This document shows, in pieces, positions 23,007 through 29,424 of a stretch of 29,424 nucleotides of DNA. The stretch is taken from contig CALAUZ010000052.1 in assembly GCA_937892105.1 (NCBI GenBank), positions 1 through 29,424 of the forward strand, given 5' to 3'. The stretch comes from an uncultured Fretibacterium sp. (lineage in GTDB: Bacteria; Synergistota; Synergistia; Synergistales; Aminobacteriaceae). Both the position numbers and the translations under genes were made by a program. Below the pieces are notes generated by a model. It was given only the letters and a program-made list of their open reading frames with translations. It had not been told where the DNA came from and did not search any database. The number at the start of each line of letters is the position of its first letter. Position 1 is the stretch's first letter.

Positions 23007-24566
23007 TCAGTCTTCATACTCGCTGAAAGATTCCGTGTCTATCGCTTTGACCTCGTAAACTTTCTCGACATTCACGCAGAAGTTGTTGGCAATCATTAGG
23101 TTAGCCAGCTTCACACCGTCAATCAGCATTATGCGTTCATCGTTGGCATAAATTTTTGCGTTTTCCGAGAACGTTGCGGTAGTAGCGTATATACCTTTCC
23201 CGCCTTTGTCCGCCAGTTCCTCCACGAAATCCTGAATGTCTGCCCTTCCGACTGTTCTGCCTGGTGAGAGCTTCCGCGCCTGAATGTATATGTTTGCGCC
23301 GGTCTTGTTGTCGAGGATTACGCCGTGAATTAGGCCGCTTCCTGTTGCTTCGGTTGTGTATCTTGCTGTCTGGAACGCGAAATATCCCATCTTCGAGAGA
23401 AGATCGATAACCAGCATTTCAAACCTGTCTGAAGGAAGCCCGGCAGTCTTAATCAGCAATTCATCTGCGAGATCCGAGTTATGCTTTGCGATAACATCAT
23501 CAATCCTGTTTGACGGCATCATTGCGGCTAAAAGTCCAGCGTCCTCCTCGTCTTCTTCGTCTTCATCATTCCCGTATTCCTTCTGAGGTTCGGTTTCGGG
23601 GTTAAGCTCCTGTTCTGGTTCAGGTTCGGGGGAATATTCTGCTTCGTCCTCCTGCTCCGGCTTATTCTCAGAGGTAATGTCTTCCTGCTGTAATTCTTCG
23701 GGTTCGTATGTATCTTCGGGCATGTCTTCTGTGTACTCCTCTCCTGGCTCTAAGATTTCTTCGGGGGCATCTTCAAATTCCTGCCCGGCAAAATCACCAG
23801 TATTCTCAAATTCTGCGGGTTCATTCTCGATATACTCTTCAAGTTTTTCGGGTTCTTCTTGGGCTTCAGGCAAATCCGGCTCATCATAGACTTCCTGTTC
23901 TTCCGGCTCAGTTTCAGGCTCGGAAATCGGCTCGTCCTCCAGCGTAATATCATCATCAGACATCTGTGCTTCGTCCTCGTATTCCGGTTCTGAAGACGGC
24001 AGTTCTTCCTGCGTTTCCGGCTCTGTGAATGTCTCTGCTTCCATCTCTGCCGCAATCTCTGGCTCTTCCGTGAACGTCTCAGGTTCATGAACAGGCTCTA
24101 AGGTGTCAGGCATTGCGTCTTTTTCGGGAAGTGTATCGGGTTCAGGCTCTATGGTTTCCGGCATAACTTCTTCCGCGACTTCTTCAGGTTTCGGCAGTGG
24201 TTCTGAAACAGGAGCTTCAAGGCCGAAAGTTTCTGCGACAGGAAGGGGTTTGTTCTTTCGGGCGCGAAGATAATCATCGCTGATAATGTCCGGATTGTCT
24301 TCAAGAACTTCATTACCTGCATTCGTTATCATGTAGGTATTATTGGAAGGGTTATAGAGGAAAGCGTTTTTCTTGAGGTCGGACTTAGCTTCGTTTATTC
24401 TGCTTCGGAGAATGTTCTTGTCGCCTGATGAAAGGTCGTTGAGATTAAGCCCGAAATATCCGGCCATGAGTTCGAGAATTTCATTGATTGCGAAACTGTG
24501 GGGGGCTTCTCCTCTGAATGCCTCAAGAAGCGGCTTGCGTATTTCCTGAGTGCCGGGGATTGGCAT
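23007..24566 (-). CDS. Long Mrr-like protein: winged helix, acidic linker, altered nuclease-fold domain
   Basis: A 519-residue protein in three parts. Residues 1-100 resemble the Mrr N-terminal winged helix (IPGTQEIRKPLLEAF; LRSRINEAKSDLKKNAFLY). Residues about 120-345 are an extreme Glu/Pro/Asp-rich, low-complexity linker made of short irregular E-P-E units. Residues 375-519 are an Mrr_cat-like domain (RFEMLVIDLLSKMGYFAF; GKGIYATTATFSENAKIYA; IMLIDGVKLANLM). The catalytic positions are changed: LIHG (His414) where active Mrr has GIDG, and QARK (429-432) where it has QAKR. The short paralog at 7157-7684 has the same loss. The ATG at 24566 (GAGGTGA upstream) gives a family-like start. It heads the rimO-STAS-pgpA-cinA block. 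Function is unknown; DNA binding is plausible. Confidence 0.78.
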   Translation of the reverse strand: MPIPGTQEIRKPLLEAFRGEAPHSFAINEILELMAGYFGLNLNDLSSGDKNILRSRINEAKSDLKKNAFLYNPSNNTYMITNAGNEVLEDNPDIISDDYLRARKNKPLPVAETFGLEAPVSEPLPKPEEVAEEVMPETIEPEPDTLPEKDAMPDTLEPVHEPETFTEEPEIAAEMEAETFTEPETQEELPSSEPEYEDEAQMSDDDITLEDEPISEPETEPEEQEVYDEPDLPEAQEEPEKLEEYIENEPAEFENTGDFAGQEFEDAPEEILEPGEEYTEDMPEDTYEPEELQQEDITSENKPEQEDEAEYSPEPEPEQELNPETEPQKEYGNDEDEEDEEDAGLLAAMMPSNRIDDVIAKHNSDLADELLIKTAGLPSDRFEMLVIDLLSKMGYFAFQTARYTTEATGSGLIHGVILDNKTGANIYIQARKLSPGRTVGRADIQDFVEELADKGGKGIYATTATFSENAKIYANDERIMLIDGVKLANLMIANNFCVNVEKVYEVKAIDTESFSEYED

Positions 24567-24691
24567 TGTTATATTCACCTCGTAATGTATGGATTGAGTT
24601 ATCATTATGATTGGGAATGATTATACTTCAAAATTCAGGGCGGGCAATATAATTAACCTTATATACTCACGCATAAAGGAGATGCATAGCC

Positions 24692-25645
24692 ATGAAGAAA
24701 GCAGAAACTCTAATCATAATATTATGCCTCGCATTCACATTAACATCACCATCATACGCAGATGATGAATGGACACCCGACAGTCTCGACCGCCGCAGAG
24801 CAATACCCAACGACACATCATCACCATTAAGGCTATCACCGATACATGAGCTTCCGCCATTAAGCGATGACGAGGGAGTAATACGGCGAGTGAAGTTAGC
24901 TGATGGGGTGAAGGCTGTAGCTTTGACATTCGACATGTGCGAGCTTGACACGGTAACGACGGGCTGTGATATGGAAGTTGTGAACTTCCTGCGCGAAAGG
25001 GGAATACCTGCAACGTTATTCATGGGCGGAAAATGGATGCGTACACATTCCCGCCGTGTGAAACAGATTATGACAGAAGGTGAGTTGTTCGAGATCGGAA
25101 ATCATAATTGGAGTCATGGCAACTGCGCGTTGTTATCGGAGGAAGGACTGAGAGCGCAAATTTTGTGGACACAGGCAGAGTATGAATTATTGCGGGAGGA
25201 GGCAGGAGTTACGGATATACCGGAAGTGCCGGAACTGTTCAGGCTGCCTTACGGTAGGAACAATGAACGTGCCCTGAAGGTTATTGCGGAGCTGGGTATG
25301 CGTGTGATTCAGTGGGATATTGCTGCTGAGGCTGGGGACAACTCGAACCTTAAGCGTGCCAAGAGGTCAGCGAAGATTGTTGCGGGAATGACCAGGCCGG
25401 GAAGTATATTGCTGTTTCATGCCAACTCCGTCCCTAAAGGAACATTGAACCTTCTGCATGAGGTTGTTGATGTTCTGGAGGGTGAAGGGTATGAATTTGT
25501 GAAGGTCAGCGAGTTATTGCAGATGGGAGAGGTTGAGACTGTGAGAGATGGGTATTTTTCAAGGCCGAAGGATAATTACGCACTCGATAAGAAGTTTGGG
25601 ATTGATGGTACAGGGAGGAGTAAGCGTTTTATTGGTAAACCCTAA
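24692..25645 (+). CDS. Secreted polysaccharide deacetylase (NodB fold)
   Basis: A 317-residue carbohydrate esterase family 4-like protein with a signal peptide ending near PSYADD. The first motif is AVALTFDMCELD, a variant of the usual TFDDGP with the metal-binding pair altered. The second is NHNWSHGNCA, supplying the two metal His (H-N-W-S-H). Later motifs are FRLPYGRNN, VIQWDIAAEAGDN and SILLFHAN, the last holding a conserved His. It likely removes acetyl groups from peptidoglycan or another glycan outside the membrane. AAGGAGATG precedes the ATG. It is divergent from the Mrr-like gene, with a TATAAT in the 85-bp gap. Confidence 0.88.
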   Translation: MKKAETLIIILCLAFTLTSPSYADDEWTPDSLDRRRAIPNDTSSPLRLSPIHELPPLSDDEGVIRRVKLADGVKAVALTFDMCELDTVTTGCDMEVVNFLRERGIPATLFMGGKWMRTHSRRVKQIMTEGELFEIGNHNWSHGNCALLSEEGLRAQILWTQAEYELLREEAGVTDIPEVPELFRLPYGRNNERALKVIAELGMRVIQWDIAAEAGDNSNLKRAKRSAKIVAGMTRPGSILLFHANSVPKGTLNLLHEVVDVLEGEGYEFVKVSELLQMGEVETVRDGYFSRPKDNYALDKKFGIDGTGRSKRFIGKP

Positions 25646-25655
25646 AAATTTTTAC

Positions 25656-25684
25656 TTGTTAAACGCTGGGTAAAAATGTAGAAT
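25656..25684 (+). promoter_or_regulatory. Candidate promoter of rny
   Basis: TTGTTA (25656-25661), a 17-bp spacer and TAGAAT (25679-25684). The start point would be near 25691, leaving a leader of about 60 nt that contains the GGGAATAAATT direct repeat. Confidence 0.5.
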
Positions 25685-25707
25685 TTTATTGTTCTGCCCA
25701 AATTACC

Positions 25708-25750
25708 GGGAATAAATTCAGCACCCCCTTCTTAATTTTGGGAATAAATT
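25708..25750 (+). repeat. 11-bp direct repeat in the rny leader
   Basis: GGGAATAAATT occurs at 25708-25718 and again at 25740-25750, 32 bp apart (about three helical turns). The second copy includes the only purine-rich tract just before the ATG at 25754. This suggests a binding site for a regulator, or for the mRNA itself. Confidence 0.4.
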
Positions 25751-25753
25751 TTC

Positions 25754-27328
25754 ATGTTTGATATGTTTGACATAAACAGAAAGGATAAAGAATACAATAT
25801 GCAGTATGTGTTGGCATTATTCTCATTCATTGCCGGCTCAGGGTTAAGCTATGCGTTACTGAAAGCATGGGATAACTCGAAAATTAACGGCGTGAAAAAA
25901 CAGATCTCCGACATGCTCCGTGACGCTGAAGACAGTTCCGAGCGCATTAAGCAGTCCAAGATCTCCGAAACCCGCGAGGAAGTAAACCGTCTTCGTCAGG
26001 AAGCCCAAAAGGACATTCGCGAACGGCGCAACGAAATCCAGCGAACCGAACGAAAGTTGGAACAGAAGGAAGACAACCTCGACAAGAAAATTGACCGCGT
26101 AACACGCAAAGAAGACGAGCTTAAAGCCAGGCATGAAGACCTTGAAAAACGCCGCGCCGACCTCGAAACAGCTATACAGCAGCAGGAAGTAAAGCTGCAG
26201 GAAATAGCGGCCATGACGAGGGAACAAGCTCAGGAAGTCCTCATACATAAGACCGAAGCAGACGCAAAACATATGTTAGGGCTTAGGCTGAAGGAACTTG
26301 AGGAGATGGCACAGCGTGAGGCTGACAGAAAAGCACGCGATATCATCATCGGCGCAATGCAGAGATGTGCCGTCGAGAGTGCAGGCGAAAGCAGCATAAG
26401 TGTTGTTCAGCTTCCGTCCGAAGAAATGAAAGGCCGCATAATAGGACGTGAGGGCAGAAACATAAGAACGTTCGAGAGCCTCACAGGTGTAGACCTCATC
26501 ATTGATGACACTCCCGAAGCCGTAACACTCTCCAGCTTTGACCCGATACGCCGCGAAATAGCACGCCGCGCAATGGAACGCCTCGTTGTTGACGGACGTA
26601 TTCACCCCGCACGCATTGAGGAACTCATCGAGAAGGCAGCACGCGATATAGACGATGAGATGATTACGGAAGGCGAGAACATTATCCTTGAGCTTGGCAT
26701 CAAGAATATGAACAATGAGCTTGTCCGCACCATAGGACAGTTAAAGTTCCGTTTCAGCTACGGCCAGAACGTTCTCTCACACAGCGTAGAGGTTGCGCAG
26801 ATTGCCGGAATTATCGCCGCAGAACTTGGTGTTGACGAGGAGATTGCGAGGAGAGGCGGATTGCTTCACGACATCGGCAAAGCCATAGACCGCCAGACAG
26901 AAGGGCCTCACGCAGAGATAGGTGCAGACTTGGCCAGAAGATTGGGTGAGAGGCCGGAAATAGTGAGCTGTATCGCCTGTCATCATGACAGCCTTGAAGT
27001 CAGCTCGGTTTATGAAGTCATAGTGTCTGTGGCTGACGCAATAAGTGCCGCAAGACCTGGTGCGAGACGTGAGAGCATTGACGCGTACATCAAGAGGCTG
27101 GAGAAGCTGGAGGAAATTGCCCAGAGCTTCAACGGTGTAACGAAGGCTTATGCAATGCAGGCAGGCCGTGAAGTCCGTGTGATACTCAACGCAGGCAATA
27201 CTGATGATGGTGCGGTGCATAAACTTGCGTTCGATATAGCCAGAAGGGTGGAAGCAGAACTGAAGTATCCCGGGCAGATTAAGGTCAGCGTTTCGCGTGA
27301 GACGAAGGCATCGGAGTTTGCGAAGTGA
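25754..27328 (+). CDS. rny: Ribonuclease Y
   Basis: A 524-residue membrane-anchored endoribonuclease that starts mRNA decay. It has one N-terminal membrane segment (YVLALFSFIAGSGLSYALL, 17-35), a long charged coiled coil (about 45-200), a KH RNA-binding domain (MKGRIIGREGRNIRTFESLT), and an HD domain with GGLLHDIGKA, CHHDS and VSVADAIS. The length is as expected. Two starts are possible: ATG 25754, used here, with weak GGGA upstream, and ATG 25799, just before the membrane segment with AAAGGA 13 nt upstream. The stop overlaps the next start as TGATG. Confidence 0.95.
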   Translation: MFDMFDINRKDKEYNMQYVLALFSFIAGSGLSYALLKAWDNSKINGVKKQISDMLRDAEDSSERIKQSKISETREEVNRLRQEAQKDIRERRNEIQRTERKLEQKEDNLDKKIDRVTRKEDELKARHEDLEKRRADLETAIQQQEVKLQEIAAMTREQAQEVLIHKTEADAKHMLGLRLKELEEMAQREADRKARDIIIGAMQRCAVESAGESSISVVQLPSEEMKGRIIGREGRNIRTFESLTGVDLIIDDTPEAVTLSSFDPIRREIARRAMERLVVDGRIHPARIEELIEKAARDIDDEMITEGENIILELGIKNMNNELVRTIGQLKFRFSYGQNVLSHSVEVAQIAGIIAAELGVDEEIARRGGLLHDIGKAIDRQTEGPHAEIGADLARRLGERPEIVSCIACHHDSLEVSSVYEVIVSVADAISAARPGARRESIDAYIKRLEKLEEIAQSFNGVTKAYAMQAGREVRVILNAGNTDDGAVHKLAFDIARRVEAELKYPGQIKVSVSRETKASEFAK

Positions 27329-28128
27329 TGAGGCTTCTGTTTTCGGGCGATGTAGCGTGGAGTACCGGCAGGGAAGCACTTGAACTTTCACTTCCCGTAC
27401 TGAAGCGTGAATACGGGCCGTTCGACTTCATCATCATAAACTGTGAGAATGCTGCTCACGGAAAAGGCATGACCGACAGGATATTCGATGAGTTCACGGA
27501 GCTTGGAGTTGACGCGATGACTTCAGGCAATCACATATGGGACAAGCCGGCAATATACCCTCTTCTTGACGCAGAGACGAGGATATTCCGTCCGGCGAAC
27601 TACCCGTCCTCATGTCCAGGCAGAGGGCACGGAATAATCGAACGCAAGGGCAAGCGTCTTGGCATACTCAATCTTGAAGGCCAGGTATTCATGCCGCCGA
27701 TAGATTCTCCGTTTTCATGTGCTGACGGTCTTATTGCCGAACTGAAGGACGAAGGTGGGGATAACCTGCCTGTATTCGTTGACTTTCATGCTGAGGCTAC
27801 GAGTGAGAAACAGGCTATGGCGTATTACCTTGACGGGAGAGCCTGTGCTGTTGTCGGAACACATACGCATGTTCAGACAGCGGACGAGAGGGTTCTTCCT
27901 CATGGTACGGCGTACATTTCTGACGCTGGAATGACGGGAGGCCATGAGGGGATACTGGGTGTGAAGTATGACACAGTTATGCCGAAGTTCATTCAGGGGC
28001 TTCCGTGCAAGTTCGAGGCCAGTGAAGATGGTGCGGCGTTCAACGGTGTGATAATTGACGTTGATGATGATACGGGGCTTGCGTTAGGGATTGAGAGGGT
28101 GCAGCTTCCGACAGAGGCATTGACATAG
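27328..28128 (+). CDS. ymdB: YmdB-type metallophosphoesterase
   Basis: A 266-residue member of the TIGR00282/YmdB family, which hydrolyses 2',3'-cyclic nucleotides; in Bacillus subtilis it affects biofilm and motility decisions. Metal-site motifs are LLFSGDVAW (Asp), NCENAAHGKG, TSGNHIWDK, VDFHAEATSEK and VGTHTHVQTAD. The usual NGEN is NCEN here. The ATG at 27328 shares one base with the rny stop, and the pair is conserved across many bacteria, linking it to RNA turnover products. Confidence 0.93.
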   Translation: MRLLFSGDVAWSTGREALELSLPVLKREYGPFDFIIINCENAAHGKGMTDRIFDEFTELGVDAMTSGNHIWDKPAIYPLLDAETRIFRPANYPSSCPGRGHGIIERKGKRLGILNLEGQVFMPPIDSPFSCADGLIAELKDEGGDNLPVFVDFHAEATSEKQAMAYYLDGRACAVVGTHTHVQTADERVLPHGTAYISDAGMTGGHEGILGVKYDTVMPKFIQGLPCKFEASEDGAAFNGVIIDVDDDTGLALGIERVQLPTEALT

Positions 28129-28164
28129 CGCGATATATTTGGGGTGCATGAAGGCAGAAATAAC

Positions 28165-28208
28165 TATCCCTTCTCTGTGTTAAGTCATAGGGGAGGGATA
28201 TTGTTTTA
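28165..28208 (+). terminator. Terminator of rny-ymdB
   Basis: TATCCCTTCT (28165-28174) pairs with GGGGAGGGATA (28190-28200), allowing G-T pairs, followed by TTGTTTTA. It lies 37 bp after the ymdB stop codon. Confidence 0.7.
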
Positions 28209-28216
28209 TGTTTACG

Positions 28217-28390
28217 AGAATAGCCTGCTGAATATTCCTGCTTCCATATCCGTAATGTTATAAATGTAGTCCATAACACTGAGTGTCTCCTCAATGTTGT
28301 GCCTTGCTGATTTCCAGCCTTTGCCGTCAGTTATCCAGACGAAAGCAAAGCCGTCAATGTTTATGGTAGTAAATATGACTGATAATGGGG
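28217..28390 (-). pseudogene. C-terminal remnant of a type II restriction endonuclease
   Basis: A minus-strand frame, open from a TAG near 28398 to a stop near 28217, reads INIDGFAFVWITDGKGWKSA then RHNIEETLSVMDYIYNITDM and ends AGIFSRLFS. The FVW.TDG.GW..A..N.EET pattern, followed by IYN, is like the C-terminal end of several type II restriction enzymes of the DpnII/MjaII kind, from memory. There is no start codon or upstream part, and no methyltransferase. It is probably a leftover of a restriction-modification unit. The family call is uncertain; that it is a protein fragment seems likely. Confidence 0.5.
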
Positions 28391-28446
28391 GCTATATTCA
28401 TAATGGGGGTATGTTTAGTTGAAATTGAACGCTCTGAAATGTGTAG

Positions 28447-28475
28447 TTGAAGAATATAGATAATGACACTAAAAT
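28447..28475 (+). promoter_or_regulatory. Candidate promoter of the transketolase gene
   Basis: TTGAAG (28447-28452), a 17-bp spacer and TAAAAT (28470-28475). It is about 36 bp upstream of the ATG, which has AGGTGA at a good distance. Confidence 0.5.
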
Positions 28476-28511
28476 ATGTTAATCTATTACAATGAAAAAA
28501 GGTGATAACTT

Positions 28512-29408
28512 ATGCCCCTCCCTGATATACATAGATTTCATCTCGAACAACTTTCGGAACACCAATTACATGACCTCGAAGCCGCCGCAAAACATGCCAG
28601 GATATCCGCACTCACAATGGTAAACGCTGCAAAAAGCGGACACCCTGCAGGAGCCTTCTCAAGCATGGAGATGTTCCTCACCGTATATGGTGTCGCGGAT
28701 CTCACCCCCGAAAACTGCAATGACCTTAAACGTGATTACGTCGTGATCTCGCACGGGCACACATCAGCTGGAGTTTACGCAGCATTGGCAGAATGGGGCT
28801 TTATTGACCGTGATGAAGCCAGAGCGCACTTCCGTAACTGCGGGAGTATCTTTCAAGGTCATGTCGAACGCGAAGTTCCCGGCATTGACTGGGGAACCGG
28901 CAATCTCGGGCAGGGTCTCTCGGCTGGAGCTGGGTTCGCTCTCGCACAACGCGCAAATAATCATCATGGACGCGTGTACGTACTCATGGGAGACGGCGGC
29001 CAGACAAAAGGCCAAATCGCTGAGGCCAGGCGCATGGCCGTGAAGGAGAACCTCACAGGATTAACAGCCCTCGTCGATTGGAATGACATTCAGCTCTCAG
29101 GCAGAAGGCTCGACATTATGCCATGCAACATTAAGGCTCTCTGGGAGGCTGACGGTTGGGAAACCATCGAAGTTGACGGACATTCCTTCAGCGAACTCTA
29201 CACGGCTCTCAAGAATGCAGGAACTCACGGCAAACCCACAGTGCTGTTATGTCATACCGTTATGGGCAAAGATGGACTCATCATGGAAGGCATACCAGAT
29301 TATCACGGTAAGGCCGTTCCCTCAGATGCTTATGCGGAAATCGTTAAACATCTCGGTGAAGACCCCGAAATCCTCGCAAAAGCCACAGAACATCGCAAAA
29401 CACCCTAA
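28512..29408 (+). CDS. Transketolase, N-terminal (TPP-binding) subunit
   Basis: A 298-residue half of a split transketolase. It binds thiamine pyrophosphate and, with the C-terminal subunit, transfers two-carbon units in the pentose phosphate pathway. The N-terminal AKSGHPAGAFSSMEMFL and VISHGHTSAGVYAALAEWG hold the catalytic His residues. GTGNLGQGLSAGAGFALA precedes the TPP and magnesium motif GDGGQTKGQIAEARRMA, which closes at DWNDIQLSG. The usual NNLQ-type ending is NDIQ here. The partner subunit is expected directly after the window's end; only 16 bases follow the stop codon. Confidence 0.93.
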   Translation: MPLPDIHRFHLEQLSEHQLHDLEAAAKHARISALTMVNAAKSGHPAGAFSSMEMFLTVYGVADLTPENCNDLKRDYVVISHGHTSAGVYAALAEWGFIDRDEARAHFRNCGSIFQGHVEREVPGIDWGTGNLGQGLSAGAGFALAQRANNHHGRVYVLMGDGGQTKGQIAEARRMAVKENLTGLTALVDWNDIQLSGRRLDIMPCNIKALWEADGWETIEVDGHSFSELYTALKNAGTHGKPTVLLCHTVMGKDGLIMEGIPDYHGKAVPSDAYAEIVKHLGEDPEILAKATEHRKTP

Positions 29409-29424
29409 AATCCCCCAAAACAAG

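Noticed and set aside
23750..24088. 112-residue Arg/Lys-rich frame on the minus strand
   Set aside because: It is an out-of-frame reading of the acidic linker of the Mrr-like gene; the basic composition is a codon artefact.
23580..24200. DNA-level tandem repeat or CRISPR-like array in the acidic-linker region
   Set aside because: The repetition is irregular and follows Glu/Pro codons within one long frame; there are no constant-length repeats or spacers.

Overview
The window looks like a chromosomal stretch of an anaerobic, probably gut- or rumen-associated bacterium. A Synergistota (Synergistaceae-like) assignment fits best, but this is inference from gene content and order (rimO, pgpA, cinA and recA in one block; rny followed by a ymdB-type gene; a split transketolase; a class I DhnA-type aldolase; flagellar fliS) and rests on no marker comparison. 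Most genes use AGGAGG-like ribosome binding sites, and several promoters carry extended -10 boxes. All four tRNAs have an encoded CCA end.

Positions 1-4240 are an accessory, decaying region. A three-tRNA cluster (Met, initiator Met, Leu) runs leftwards from a good promoter. A Stealth-family sugar-phosphate transferase gene runs rightwards from its own extended -10 promoter. Then come a glutamate dehydrogenase pseudogene with several frame breaks, a small Ada-type zinc-binding protein, a frameshifted phage terminase small-subunit relic, and hairpins resembling IS200/IS605 ends with no transposase.

Positions 4238-10500 hold a znuABC-type metal importer operon, a divergent cobU, a short Mrr-like protein, UDP-galactopyranose mutase, a MATE exporter that starts at TTG, and a tRNA-Arg gene with a near-consensus promoter. 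Positions 10587-15900 hold an M48 peptidase, the flagellar chaperone pair fliS/flgN-like behind a sigma-28-like promoter, gyrB and a class I fructose-bisphosphate aldolase.

Positions 15917-17700 hold a small hypothetical gene, a DUF3793-flavodoxin operon with a perfect 13-bp inverted repeat at its promoter, and a cytidylyltransferase pseudogene with a large internal deletion. Positions 17838-24605 form a leftward block: an Mrr-like protein with a very long acidic linker, rimO, a STAS-kinase fusion that stops short of its catalytic loop, pgpA, cinA and recA. The right end has a polysaccharide deacetylase, the rny-ymdB pair, the remains of a type II restriction enzyme, and the N-terminal subunit of transketolase.

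The most unusual theme is a pair of Mrr-like proteins (7157-7684 and 23007-24566). Both appear to have lost the same two catalytic residues of the Mrr nuclease fold while keeping the rest of the domain. One is embedded in the rimO-recA block. The window also shows repeated loss of accessory functions: gdhA, terminase, a NeuA-like enzyme, a restriction enzyme, and the kinase half of the STAS fusion.
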